The position numbers and the translations under genes are program-made. A DNA stretch of 64,000 nt from contig JAFUZJ010000001.1 of assembly GCA_017476665.1 (NCBI GenBank), positions 1-64,000 on the forward strand, in the 5' to 3' direction. Within the stretch, counting starts at the first letter, position 1. Each line of letters starts with the position of its first letter. This document shows, piece by piece, positions 1-9,222 of the stretch. This DNA is from Lachnospiraceae bacterium (GTDB taxonomy: Bacteria > Bacillota > Clostridia > Lachnospirales > Lachnospiraceae). The notes under the pieces were generated by a model, which was not told where the DNA came from, searched no databases, and worked only from the letters and a program-made list of their open reading frames with translations.

Positions 1-366
1 AGAAGGCTTTCGGCTTATCATTTACTCTTTCCGTATAGACAAAAATCTGCCGTGTACGCCTTCCTCACACATCCATTATTCTTTTTTCTTCAAAGTGAAT
101 TAAAAGGCGATACGCCAGATATGCACCTGAATTTCTATGTTGATATCATATTACGATTTTTACGTTTTGTCAATACTTTATACAAAGTAAAAAAGACAAC
201 CGGGAAGTTGTCTTTTTTAGAGAAGGTATTTCTTACTTATGGGGTATAGCAAAAAACTATAATGTATTGGGGGGTTACGCATATTATAATAGCATCCCCT
301 ATAGGTTTTGCCAACCCTCAAAATTCACAAAATTCACAAAAGCCATTAAAAGTTTTTGTGCATTTT
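1..366. other. Gene-free flank downstream of ftsH
   Basis: No convincing gene is seen here; the short open frames lack ribosome binding sites and family features. The stretch is AT-rich, holds a terminator-like hairpin at 189-218 and a short direct repeat (aattcacaa twice) near 322-340. The left edge of the window may cut an unseen neighbour. Confidence 0.5.
189..218. terminator. Rho-independent terminator
   Basis: A 12-bp perfect stem (AAAAAAGACAAC with GTTGTCTTTTTT) and 6-nt loop; both arms end in A or T runs, so it could work in both directions. It lies about 150 nt beyond the ftsH stop and probably ends the spoIIE-tilS-hpt-ftsH transcript. Confidence 0.75.
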
Positions 367-2217
367 TCACAGAATCGAACCGCTAATCTCGGTCTGCGTA
401 TAGGAGGGGCGATTGAACAGCGCTTCAAACTCGTCTCTGGTGATCTTTTCTTTCTCCAGAAGAAGCTTCGCGCAGCTGTGAAGCACCTCCATGTGTTCCT
501 CGATGATTTCCTTTGCCTTCGCGTAGCAGTCATCGATGATGGCCTTCACCTCTCTGTCGATCTCCGCAGAAACCGCCTCACTGTGATTTTTCGCATGCGC
601 CAGATCCCGTCCGATGAGCACCTCATTGCTGTCGTCGTCATAACAGATCACGCCGATATTCTCGGACATACCGAACTTCGTCACCATCCTGCGGGCTTCC
701 TTGGTCGCCTTCTTGATATCGCTGGAGGCGCCGGTGGTAATGTCGCCGAAGATAAGTTCCTCCGCTATCCGCCCACCCAGGGAAACCATGATATCCTGCA
801 GCATTCGACCCTTGGTCAGAAACATTTCATCCCGCTCCGGCAAAGGCATGGTATAGCCCGCCGCGCCGGAACTGGTGGGCACAATGGATACGGTGTAGAC
901 CGGACCCACATCGGGCAGCACGTGGAACAGGATTGCATGTCCCGCCTCGTGGTACGCCGTAATCTTCTTTTCTTTGTCCGAGATCACGCGGCTCTTTTTC
1001 TCCGTGCCGATGCCAACTTTTACAAAAGATTCCTGGATATCTTTCTGGGTCAGAAATCCTCTGCTCTCCTTGGCCGCCCGGATCGCCGACTCGTTCAGCA
1101 GATTCTCCAGATCCGCACCCGTAAAGCCTGCGGTGGTCTGGGCAATCTGTTTCAGATCCACGTCCTCCGACAACGGCTTGTTCTTGGCGTGTACTTTTAA
1201 AATCTCCTCCCTGCCCTTCACATCCGGCACGGAAACGGCAACCTTTCGGTCAAACCGTCCGGGACGCAGGATCGCGGGATCCAGGATATCCACACGGTTA
1301 GTGGCTGCCAGCACGATAATGCCCTCGTTCACACCGAAACCGTCCATTTCCACCAACAGCTGATTCAGCGTCTGCTCTCTCTCGTCATGGCCGCCACCCA
1401 TACCGGTTCCGCGGATACGGGCCACAGCATCGATCTCATCGATAAACACGATACACGGCGCATTTTTCTTGGCTTCCTCAAACAGATCTCTCACACGGGA
1501 AGCACCCACGCCGACAAACATTTCCACAAAATCCGATCCGGAGATGGAGAAAAACGGCACTCCGGCCTCCCCGGCCACAGCCTTCGCTAACAACGTCTTA
1601 CCGGTACCGGGCGGTCCCTCCAAAAGCACGCCCTTGGGAATCCTGGCACCGACTTTCGTATATTTGGTGGGCGCTTTCAGGAAATCGACAATCTCCGCCA
1701 GCTCCTGCTTCTCCTCGTCCATGCCCGCCACCTGCTCAAAGGTCGCATTTTTCTCTCCAACGGTCATCTTGGCACGACTCTTGCCGAAATTCATCATCTT
1801 GCTGCCGCCGCCACCGCCGGAGTTCTGGGCGTTCATCATCATAAACAGAAAGATTCCCACCGCCAGTACGATCACCATCGGCAGAAGGCTTGTCAGCACC
1901 CAACTCTCCCGCTGCACATCCTCCGTCAGCGGATCATATCCGTACTCCCGCACTTCCTTTTCCATCTCGATGATATCCGTCACATAGAGCCGTTTCTCCA
2001 TGCCGTTTTTCAGCTGCACCTCCAGATAACCGGTAGGCGTCTCTTTATTCGGCTGGATCACGATGGAAACAATGTTTCCGCCCTCCAAGTCCTTCAAAAA
2101 CCCGTTTTTCGTGTAATTTTCCGCCCCGTTCCGGAACATGCTGAGTCCGATGATCATGATCACCAAGATCACAATCCAGATCAGGTAGGAATTTAAATGC
2201 CTCGTGCTTGTCTTCAC
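367..2217 (-). CDS. ftsH: ATP-dependent zinc metalloprotease FtsH
   Basis: Membrane-anchored AAA+ protease that unfolds and degrades membrane and short-lived cytosolic proteins and acts as a hexamer. Two membrane helices lie near residues 11-27 and 108-128 around a short extracytoplasmic part. The AAA module has Walker A GPPGTGKT (201-208), Walker B IVFIDE (257-262) and the second region of homology around 308-323. The zinc site is HEAGH (423-427). At 616 residues it has normal family length. Translation starts at GTG, eight nucleotides after AGAGGTGA. It is last in the spoIIE-tilS-hpt-ftsH run, the order known from Bacillus. A strongly folded intergenic segment separates it from hpt. Confidence 0.97.
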   Translation of the reverse strand: MKTSTRHLNSYLIWIVILVIMIIGLSMFRNGAENYTKNGFLKDLEGGNIVSIVIQPNKETPTGYLEVQLKNGMEKRLYVTDIIEMEKEVREYGYDPLTEDVQRESWVLTSLLPMVIVLAVGIFLFMMMNAQNSGGGGGSKMMNFGKSRAKMTVGEKNATFEQVAGMDEEKQELAEIVDFLKAPTKYTKVGARIPKGVLLEGPPGTGKTLLAKAVAGEAGVPFFSISGSDFVEMFVGVGASRVRDLFEEAKKNAPCIVFIDEIDAVARIRGTGMGGGHDEREQTLNQLLVEMDGFGVNEGIIVLAATNRVDILDPAILRPGRFDRKVAVSVPDVKGREEILKVHAKNKPLSEDVDLKQIAQTTAGFTGADLENLLNESAIRAAKESRGFLTQKDIQESFVKVGIGTEKKSRVISDKEKKITAYHEAGHAILFHVLPDVGPVYTVSIVPTSSGAAGYTMPLPERDEMFLTKGRMLQDIMVSLGGRIAEELIFGDITTGASSDIKKATKEARRMVTKFGMSENIGVICYDDDSNEVLIGRDLAHAKNHSEAVSAEIDREVKAIIDDCYAKAKEIIEEHMEVLHSCAKLLLEKEKITRDEFEALFNRPSYTQTEISGSIL

Positions 2218-2285
2218 TTATGTCACCTCTGTTTTCTCTAGATATATTACCCCACGGCTGCAAGCAGCCGCAAGGCAGTGTTCCT

Positions 2286-2450
2286 TGACAGTTCAGCCGC
2301 GCCATTCGCAAAACCCGCGCTTCGCGCTTCCTGCGTCTGCTGCGCAGCCGCATTTTGCTCATGAATCGGCGCTCAGTCCGTGGGTATCAGCACACAAAAA
2401 AGTCTGCAAGCAGCCTTTTTTGTGTGCTGATGCCCACGGCTGAACTGTCA
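2286..2450. repeat. Nested inverted-repeat element between hpt and ftsH
   Basis: Positions 2286-2299 (TGACAGTTCAGCCG) are the exact reverse complement of 2437-2450, which overlaps the hpt stop codon. Inside lies a long hairpin at 2378-2439: 16 perfect pairs (2386-2401 with 2416-2431) extended by CCGTGGG/CCCACGG. CTGCAAGCAGCC occurs at 2258-2269 and again at 2404-2415, so the segment is a mosaic of direct and inverted repeats. It could be a MITE-like insertion or an RNA processing or attenuation structure inside the operon. Confidence 0.7.
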
Positions 2451-2975
2451 GTCGTCAAACTCCACAACGCCGATATAGGGCAGATTGCGATATTTCTGGG
2501 CATAGTCCAGACCGTAACCCACCACAAATTCGTCGGGGATATGGAATCCCGTGTAATCCACATCCACATCCACCACACGTCTGTCCGGCTTGTCCAACAG
2601 CGTACAGATCCGCAGGGACTCCGGCTTTCTGTCCAGCATCATTTCCTTCAGATAACTCAGCGTCCTGCCGCTGTCCACAATATCCTCCACCACGAGCACA
2701 TGCTTGCCCTGGATCGGCTCGTCCAGATCCTTGACGATCTTCACCACGCCGCTGGACATGGTCTCGCTGCCGTAGCTGGACACAGACATGAAATCCAGCG
2801 ACACCGGCACCGTAATACGCTTTGCCAGCTCGCACAAAAAGAAGCTTCCGCCCTTGAGTACACACACCAGATGTACCTCCTTGCCGGCGTAATCTCTACT
2901 GATCTGCTCTCCGATCTCCCGGATCCGGGCATCCACATCTTCTTCCGAAATCAGTACTCTAATATGTTCCGCCAT
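2448..2975 (-). CDS. hpt: Hypoxanthine phosphoribosyltransferase
   Basis: Purine salvage enzyme that joins hypoxanthine (or guanine) to PRPP in the cytosol. The PRPP-binding signature VLVVEDIVDSGRT is intact, as are the N-terminal VCVLKGG loop and the C-terminal DEFVVGYGLDY segment that contacts the base. The chosen ATG has CGGAGGAA a few bases upstream; a GTG 18 bases earlier would add six residues but has a poorer site. About 175 residues, normal for the family. It follows tilS with a short gap, as in many Firmicutes, where tilS, hpt and ftsH are co-transcribed. Confidence 0.96.
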   Translation of the reverse strand: MAEHIRVLISEEDVDARIREIGEQISRDYAGKEVHLVCVLKGGSFFLCELAKRITVPVSLDFMSVSSYGSETMSSGVVKIVKDLDEPIQGKHVLVVEDIVDSGRTLSYLKEMMLDRKPESLRICTLLDKPDRRVVDVDVDYTGFHIPDEFVVGYGLDYAQKYRNLPYIGVVEFDD

Positions 2976-2998
2976 CTTTTTCCTCCGTATCACTGCTT

Positions 2999-4423
2999 TT
3001 ACAATATTTCTATCTGTACCTGTAAAATACGCTCTGTCTGTTCTGTCACTTTATAATACTCACTGATCCGATAACCGACCAGCCACAGCACGTGGGAATC
3101 CTCCGCAAGTACCGGAATGCGGTCCCGCTCCCTCGCCGGAATCTTTGCATCCACCAGATAATCTTTGAGCTTCTTGTGGCAAAGCGCTCCCGCCCCATCC
3201 CGGATGGTCAGAAAATCTCCCTCCGCTCTGGTACGCATGATCGGATATTTTTTCATTTTATCATAATCAAACCATTTCGTATACTCATTTTGAGGAAAAA
3301 TCAGATTTTTTTCTTCCCCGGACAGCACATCCTGCCTGGATAAAATTTGAAATTCCACCCGCTGATCGGGATGCACGGATCCCTCCTGCTGCCATGCCCC
3401 CGACATCACCCTTACTTTTCCATACTCCCGCACAGCCCGGATTCCGAAGGGCAGATGGATCTCTCTGTTCCCTTCCCGCGCCAAAAGCTCCAGCAGCGCA
3501 TCCACATGCACACTTGTGATATCTTTCGCCCCCGGCGACAATGCTTTTATCAGCTCATACAAAAGGCGTTTCCGGATCGCCGGATGCAGCAGCAAAAACA
3601 CATCGCAATCCACAATATACGCCTGCCTGGAAACAGCTCCCTCCAGTACACCGGGCATTGCATCCGCCGGCGCGCAAATCTCCTCCGCACACGCCGCCAT
3701 GGCCTGAGCCGTCTGCTCCGCCAGATAATCCTCCGTCTCCGCCAGAAGCTCCGCCGTGCGACCCATATGCCGCACGCAGCCGGACACAATATGCTCCTCC
3801 ACATAGGGCAGAATATGATGCCGGATCCGATTGCGGGTATAGGCGTCCTCCTCATTTGTGTGATCCCGGCAAAAATCCTGTCCCAATTCCTTCAGATAAG
3901 CTTCGATCTCGCTTCGCTCCACACACAGCAGCGGACGGATCACTTTCCCCCGCACCGCCGGAATGCCGGCCAATCCTTTGATTCCGCTTCCCCGGAACAG
4001 ATGAAACAGCATGGTTTCGCTCAGATCGTTCAGATTGTGCGCCACCGCGATCCGGTCAGCGCCGTACTGAACTGCCGCCCTCTCAAACGCTTCGTAGCGA
4101 AATCTCCGCCCCGCCTCTTCCTCTCCGCAGCCCCACTCCGCCGCCAGTGCAGGCACATCCGCCTTTTCCAGGACATACGGAATATTGTACCTGCCGCAGA
4201 GAGATTCCACAAACCGCGCGTCGTCCGCCGCCTCCGGCCGGATCCCGTGATGCACATGGACCACCGTCAGTTCCATCGGATATCTCCGCTTCCATTCCGC
4301 TAAAACAAGGAGCAGACAAACCGAGTCTGCCCCGCCGGAAACACCTGCCACCACGCGATCTCCCGGCTGCAGCATCCCCTGTTCCTTTATATAGTCAAAA
4401 ACTTTGTCCAACAATTTTGTCAT
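2999..4423 (-). CDS. tilS: tRNA(Ile)-lysidine synthetase
   Basis: TilS changes the wobble C of tRNA-Ile(CAT) to lysidine so that it reads AUA instead of AUG. The N-type ATP pyrophosphatase loop SGGADS sits at residues 29-34, and VHVHHGIR and the HNLNDLSET motif follow as expected. The 474 residues include the usual C-terminal substrate domains. It is tightly packed between spoIIE and hpt. Of note, the tRNA array at 45-48 kb includes a tRNA-Ile with anticodon TAT, which would read AUA without this enzyme. Confidence 0.96.
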   Translation of the reverse strand: MTKLLDKVFDYIKEQGMLQPGDRVVAGVSGGADSVCLLLVLAEWKRRYPMELTVVHVHHGIRPEAADDARFVESLCGRYNIPYVLEKADVPALAAEWGCGEEEAGRRFRYEAFERAAVQYGADRIAVAHNLNDLSETMLFHLFRGSGIKGLAGIPAVRGKVIRPLLCVERSEIEAYLKELGQDFCRDHTNEEDAYTRNRIRHHILPYVEEHIVSGCVRHMGRTAELLAETEDYLAEQTAQAMAACAEEICAPADAMPGVLEGAVSRQAYIVDCDVFLLLHPAIRKRLLYELIKALSPGAKDITSVHVDALLELLAREGNREIHLPFGIRAVREYGKVRVMSGAWQQEGSVHPDQRVEFQILSRQDVLSGEEKNLIFPQNEYTKWFDYDKMKKYPIMRTRAEGDFLTIRDGAGALCHKKLKDYLVDAKIPARERDRIPVLAEDSHVLWLVGYRISEYYKVTEQTERILQVQIEIL

Positions 4424-4425
4424 CC

Positions 4426-5724
4426 TTAAGTATTCTCCCAGACCCCCGCCACCAGCACGGTCATATCGTCCTTCACATGACCGCCGCAGGCGTGCAGCGC
4501 TGTCTCTATGATCTTTTCCGCAATCTCACCCGGTCCGATCTCCTGCATATCCGCAATGGTCTCCTCCAGGATCTCCTCCGCATTCTCCTGGGGAAACGCT
4601 GCCAGTACGCCGTCCGTCATCAGAATCACCTGATCGCCGTCGCCTAAAGTACACTCCGTATGCGCTCTCTCCAGATTTCGAAAAATACCCAAAGGCAGCG
4701 AACTCTGCCGGACAGACTCCACGGTCCGCCCGTGTCTGATATAGGAAACCGCCCCTCCCACCTTGAGGAAACGGCAGACTCCGTCATACAGATCCAGCTC
4801 ACACAGATCCAGCGTCGGATGGGAAATGTCCCTCTCCTCCACATAAAACGCCACATTGACCATATCTGCGGCTGCGTAGGGATCATACCCGGCCTCCAGA
4901 AATTTTTCCATCAGATCCAATGCTTTCTCACTGTCCCTGCTGGCCTCCTCGCCAGAGCCTGTCCCGTCGGACAGTAGGAGTGTCATTCTCCCCTTTTCCG
5001 ACTCCAATATGGAATAGTGGTCACCGGACAATTGCTCATCCTCTTTTTTTACCTTACAAAAACCCGTCAGCATCACATACCTGGGCTCCTCCACAAATAC
5101 AAAGCAATGCGGCTCCGCTTCAATCCGCACCGGACTGGCTGCAGACAGTTTCAACCGCCGTCTGAGCAGCACGGAAAGCATGTCCGCCGCAGCGGAGGCC
5201 GGACAGATATCCTCTCTGTCCGTGTAGATCGTCATACAGATCGTGCGGCTGTCATCCCTGTCCGTCAGATAACAAAAATGATCCGCATAAATGCTCTCCG
5301 CCCGCAGCGCATGACGGATCATCTTCTGGTAGCGTTCTTCCATGGGGCGGCACTGCAGCAGTTCATCCGCAAGCTGTGTCATGATCTGCGACATTTCATA
5401 GAGATTGTGCCCGATCATCATGCGGTTTTCCAGGGTCCGGCGCTGCTCCAGCATATCCTGCCTGTCCGTCCCGTTTTCCTGTCCATCCGTTCCTGTTTCC
5501 TGTTGTTCCTCCGTTCTGCTTTCGTGTTCCGCCAGCTCCTGTGCCCGTGCCGCATTCTGCGGACCGTCATCCGCTTCCAGGTATCTGGCCAATTCTTCAA
5601 AACTCTCCGCATAATGCAGGAGCTTCTGTCTGCAGAGCTCCGGGACCCGCATGGAATCCCGTCTGTCCGGCTGCAATACCCTGCCGGATAAAAATCGTTG
5701 TGCTTCTTTTACCGCTGTCAACAT
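4426..5724 (-). CDS. spoIIE: SpoIIE-type PP2C phosphatase, short form without membrane domain
   Basis: In Bacillus, SpoIIE dephosphorylates SpoIIAA in the forespore to activate sigma-F. The C-terminal half is a PP2C/SpoIIE domain: LLLSDGTGSG at about 250-258, LMTDGV and the terminal KDDMTVLVAGVW. The usual SpoIIE has about 800 residues with ten N-terminal membrane helices; this protein has 432 and none that I can see. Residues 60-95 are polar and low complexity. The start has GAGGAG upstream, so it is not simply cut by a missed start. Its position ahead of tilS-hpt-ftsH supports the SpoIIE name, but a soluble regulator derived from it is possible. Confidence 0.8.
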   Translation of the reverse strand: MLTAVKEAQRFLSGRVLQPDRRDSMRVPELCRQKLLHYAESFEELARYLEADDGPQNAARAQELAEHESRTEEQQETGTDGQENGTDRQDMLEQRRTLENRMMIGHNLYEMSQIMTQLADELLQCRPMEERYQKMIRHALRAESIYADHFCYLTDRDDSRTICMTIYTDREDICPASAAADMLSVLLRRRLKLSAASPVRIEAEPHCFVFVEEPRYVMLTGFCKVKKEDEQLSGDHYSILESEKGRMTLLLSDGTGSGEEASRDSEKALDLMEKFLEAGYDPYAAADMVNVAFYVEERDISHPTLDLCELDLYDGVCRFLKVGGAVSYIRHGRTVESVRQSSLPLGIFRNLERAHTECTLGDGDQVILMTDGVLAAFPQENAEEILEETIADMQEIGPGEIAEKIIETALHACGGHVKDDMTVLVAGVWENT

Positions 5725-5877
5725 GGATACTCCTCACTTTATTTCCCCCGAACATATTGCCGGTATACTTTCCCGCCGGCCCGTCCGGATAATTGTGAGA
5801 TATAGTATAATCAGCGGTTGACTCACCTTTTGTCAAAACAGGGCCTCGCCCCGGATTTTTTTTGCGACAAACGTTTC
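5725..5877 (-). promoter_or_regulatory. Upstream region of spoIIE with possible Spo0A-like boxes
   Basis: Read on the minus strand, the gap holds TTTGTCGCAA and TTTGACAAAA, each one mismatch from the Bacillus 0A box (TGTCGAA or its complement), and TATACTATA nearer the gene. Family knowledge says spoIIE is a Spo0A target; the match here is weak and by eye only. Confidence 0.3.
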
Positions 5878-7998
5878 TTACGCTCCGTCCCCTTCGTCCA
5901 GATTCGCCCGGATCGCCTTCACGATCTCCCGGTATTCCAGAATAAATGCCGCGTGCTGTTCCTCCACATACCCGTATCGGCCATCCTTGATGGCATATTC
6001 CAACTCCTTGGCATGCCCGGAAAGCGTGACCGCTCCGATGGTCAGTGCCGTTCCCTTGACGGCATGCACCGCAACCTGATAGTTCGCCCAGTTCTTCTCC
6101 CGAAACAACGTATCCAGCTGCGTGTATTTCGCGCCGTTGACAAACGCATGCAGCATCTTGCGGTAAAATGAGTGATTGCCCATACAATATCGTAATCCCA
6201 GCTCCGTGTCAACGGCCTCCATGGAAAGCGACGCCTTCGCAGAATCTTCCTCCGTGGCAGGCTGCTCCCCCAGCGCAAGCGGCCGGATCAGTTCCTTAGG
6301 GAGATACTTACGTAAAAGTTCATCCATATCCCGGGGTTCGATGGGCTTTGCAAGAAAATCCTGAAATCCCAGCGCCTTGTACTCCGCCGCCGCACCGCTC
6401 AACGCATTGGCCGTAAGCGCAATGATCACCGCCTGCTGACCGCCTGACATTTTCCGCAACCGGTTCATAGTCTCCACCCCGTCCATGCCGGGCATCATAT
6501 GATCCATAAACACAATATCGTACTTGCGTCTCGGGAAATTTACCATCGCTTCCATGCCGCTTCCCGCGCGCACCACTTCAATCTCATACGGCGTCAGGAT
6601 TCCCGCCGCCACCTCCAGATTCATTTCATTGTCATCTACCACGAGCACTCTGGCGCCCTTTGCCGAGAAAGTCACCCGGTAAGCATCCGCCATGGAATCC
6701 TGTATCTTCTCCTCCAGGTCTCCCATGGCCCGCCAGCTCTCCACTCGGCATATGATATCAAAGGAAAACGTCGTTCCCTTGCCGTACACACTCTCCACCT
6801 GGATCGATCCGCCCATCTTTTCAATCAGACTTCTGCTGATCGCAAGTCCCAGACCTGTACCTTCCACGGCACGGTTCTTCTTGGTGTCCACCTGGGTAAA
6901 GCTGGAGAAGATATTCTGCATATCCTCCGGTTTGATGCCGATTCCGGTGTCTATGATCTTTGTCTTGATCCGGCAGTGCTTGCTGTCTGTTTTTTCGTAG
7001 CGCATCTTTAGCTTAATATGCCCTACCTTGGTGAACTTCACGGCATTTCCCAACAGATTGATGAGCACCTGCTTAAAGCGGACCTCATCCCCGTAAAGGG
7101 CATTGGGAATCTCCTCCTCAATGTCCACCTTGAGTTCCACCGGCTTGTCCTGCAGCCGGATCTCCGTCATCGTCACCACATCGTTCAACAGAGAAGCCAT
7201 CAAAAAGGAATCCTCCACCAGCTCCAGCTTCCCGGATTCGATCTTGGAAAAATCCAGAATATCATTGATAATGGAGAGCAACGTCTTCGATGCGGATTTG
7301 ATAAACGCCGCATAACGCCTGGCATCCTCCTCCTTGCTGTCCCGCAGGATAAATTCCGCCATACCGTTTATGGCATTCATGGGCGTACGGATCTCGTGGC
7401 TCATGTTTGCCAGAAAATTACTCTTCGCCTTATCCGCCATCTCCGCCCGTTCCAGTGCATCCACGATCTTCGTCATATCCACGAACAGAATGTTCACACC
7501 GACCACCCTGCCGTCCTGATCCATACACCGGATCGTGATCTGCCAGTCTGTTTTGCGCCCTTTTACTATGCTGCGGGCAAGATACGGCTCCACAGCCTCT
7601 CCCTGCAGCGCCGCGTGACAGTACTCCATAAAGACCTCTAAGTCCGATTCCTCCAGCACGCCGGTCAGCGCATCTTTTAACGGTACTCCCCTGCGGAGCT
7701 TATCCCTGTCATACGTGGTATTATACTCAAAAAACACATCCGACGTCATGGCGGTCTGCAGCTGATCGTCCGTCAGGATCAACAGATACGGCGATGTTCG
7801 AAGCAGCTGGTTATTATAGAACACCTGCCGGATACTGTCCCGCTGGATATAAGCCTGCGTGTGCGCGGCCTGTTCATTGGCCATGCGCAGGATCTCATTG
7901 TCTTTCCTGAGACGCTTTACCTCTCTGTTTAATTTTTTCATTTCCAAAAGCAATTGCTTTTCGTCTTCCACGATCTCCATGCGTTCTGCCACCTCCAA
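5878..7998 (-). CDS. Soluble hybrid histidine kinase (PAS-like, HisKA, HATPase, REC, HPt)
   Basis: Cytosolic multidomain phosphorelay kinase. A coiled coil near residues 5-45 is followed by a PAS-like region (about 60-180), a HisKA with phospho-acceptor His201 in [14 protein letters not shown], an ATPase domain with TGIGI and GTGLGL boxes, a receiver with phospho-acceptor Asp499 in IVFMDHMMPG, and an HPt domain with His645 in VHAVKGTA. No membrane helix is visible. It is the last gene of a minus-strand operon with a FIST protein, a giant kinase and a REC-REC-HD-GYP regulator. All parts of a His-Asp-His-Asp relay are therefore encoded together. The signal is unknown. Confidence 0.93.
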   Translation of the reverse strand: MEVAERMEIVEDEKQLLLEMKKLNREVKRLRKDNEILRMANEQAAHTQAYIQRDSIRQVFYNNQLLRTSPYLLILTDDQLQTAMTSDVFFEYNTTYDRDKLRRGVPLKDALTGVLEESDLEVFMEYCHAALQGEAVEPYLARSIVKGRKTDWQITIRCMDQDGRVVGVNILFVDMTKIVDALERAEMADKAKSNFLANMSHEIRTPMNAINGMAEFILRDSKEEDARRYAAFIKSASKTLLSIINDILDFSKIESGKLELVEDSFLMASLLNDVVTMTEIRLQDKPVELKVDIEEEIPNALYGDEVRFKQVLINLLGNAVKFTKVGHIKLKMRYEKTDSKHCRIKTKIIDTGIGIKPEDMQNIFSSFTQVDTKKNRAVEGTGLGLAISRSLIEKMGGSIQVESVYGKGTTFSFDIICRVESWRAMGDLEEKIQDSMADAYRVTFSAKGARVLVVDDNEMNLEVAAGILTPYEIEVVRAGSGMEAMVNFPRRKYDIVFMDHMMPGMDGVETMNRLRKMSGGQQAVIIALTANALSGAAAEYKALGFQDFLAKPIEPRDMDELLRKYLPKELIRPLALGEQPATEEDSAKASLSMEAVDTELGLRYCMGNHSFYRKMLHAFVNGAKYTQLDTLFREKNWANYQVAVHAVKGTALTIGAVTLSGHAKELEYAIKDGRYGYVEEQHAAFILEYREIVKAIRANLDEGDGA

Positions 7999-8025
7999 AT
8001 GCTCCGCTGCTTTCCTGCTTTATCC

Positions 8026-9222
8026 TCAGAGCGCCAGAATGGTAAAGGTAAAATTATGGAACATATTATAGTCTTTTCCCGACAGATTTCCTTTCACGGG
8101 ACAATACTCCCCGTACGCATACAATCCCATCAGGGAAATGCCCTCCGGCAAACGTCCTTCAAAAGCCTCCACCTCTGCCGATGTATTGCTGGCTAACGCC
8201 AGGAATCTGGCACAGCAGGAATTGCATAACAAGGTGCGATAAGGGTACTCCGACTCCTGTATCTGTTGAAAGATCGTATCAAACGCCTGCTCCACTGATT
8301 TCTTTACATCTGCCCGGTTGATGATGCCGATATTTAAGATTGCCCCCTCCGGGATCACCCCCAGAAAAGAACCGGCTCCCGTCTCCTGGTTGAGCACAGA
8401 GAGATTTCTGGCAACCTCCACAAATTCTCCGTCCCCCTGCTTCACCGTCACCACAAAGGGGGACAACAGATAATCGCCCAGCACGTCCGCCTTATCCACC
8501 ACCATATCTTCTTTTTTCAGCGCATCCAAAAGCGTGCCGTTGCCCAGACGGTACACCACATTGTTCCTGGACTGCGTCACCTCGTAGGAAAAACTGGCCA
8601 TATTTTCCACGGAATTGACGCGAACAAACTTCGGCCGGATCTCACCGGTCACCAACGCCATCACCTGTCCGTTCTTCGTCACCTGCCCATTGCAGAAGAC
8701 GCGGAATCCGTCAAAGCTGAATCCGTCGGAAGCGGTTCCGCCGTAGATCGGCACGCCGTCTGCTGCCGCATTCAGAGCACTGACCAGATTATCTCCCGCC
8801 ACATCTTCCTCCTTCGTCAGCATTCCGCCGTAACTGATCACTAGCTTTACTTCCGCATCCGTCTGTGCCAACAGAGCCCGATAGGTATCCCCGATCTGCT
8901 CCTCATAATTATTGACATTTAATTCGTCCGTCATACCCACTGTGAACGAACAGTCATCCGCGGACAGGAGCATCACCGAAATTCCCGTATTGCAGTATCC
9001 TTCCTTTTCCAAAAGCATCGCCATAGCCGTACAGCCAATGATGGGAAAATCCCACTTCGCAGACAACAGACGGTACAGCTCAGGATACTCCGTCTCCTCC
9101 TCCGTAAACAGGATCGCCAGCGAGTTTTTGCAGAACGCAAACTGTTCCGCCTGCGCAAACAATTCCTCCGCCGCTTCCTCCAAATCATCAATCTCCTCTG
9201 TGTAAATTACTGTGGAATTCAT
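8026..9222 (-). CDS. FIST domain sensor protein
   Basis: Matches the FIST_N plus FIST_C layout: an N-terminal half with [12 protein letters not shown] and GMTDELN-type segments, and a C-terminal half with the cysteine-bearing [17 protein letters not shown] region and [13 protein letters not shown] near the end. FIST proteins are thought to sense small ligands for signalling proteins, often next to histidine kinases and cyclic-di-GMP enzymes, which fits here. Its ATG overlaps the stop of the upstream giant kinase by four bases, so the two are translationally coupled. 398 residues, no signal peptide. Confidence 0.9.
   Translation of the reverse strand: MNSTVIYTEEIDDLEEAAEELFAQAEQFAFCKNSLAILFTEEETEYPELYRLLSAKWDFPIIGCTAMAMLLEKEGYCNTGISVMLLSADDCSFTVGMTDELNVNNYEEQIGDTYRALLAQTDAEVKLVISYGGMLTKEEDVAGDNLVSALNAAADGVPIYGGTASDGFSFDGFRVFCNGQVTKNGQVMALVTGEIRPKFVRVNSVENMASFSYEVTQSRNNVVYRLGNGTLLDALKKEDMVVDKADVLGDYLLSPFVVTVKQGDGEFVEVARNLSVLNQETGAGSFLGVIPEGAILNIGIINRADVKKSVEQAFDTIFQQIQESEYPYRTLLCNSCCARFLALASNTSAEVEAFEGRLPEGISLMGLYAYGEYCPVKGNLSGKDYNMFHNFTFTILAL

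Noticed and set aside
262-1200. Long plus-strand frame opposite ftsH
   Set aside because: It is a shadow of ftsH: no ribosome site, no family features, biased composition.
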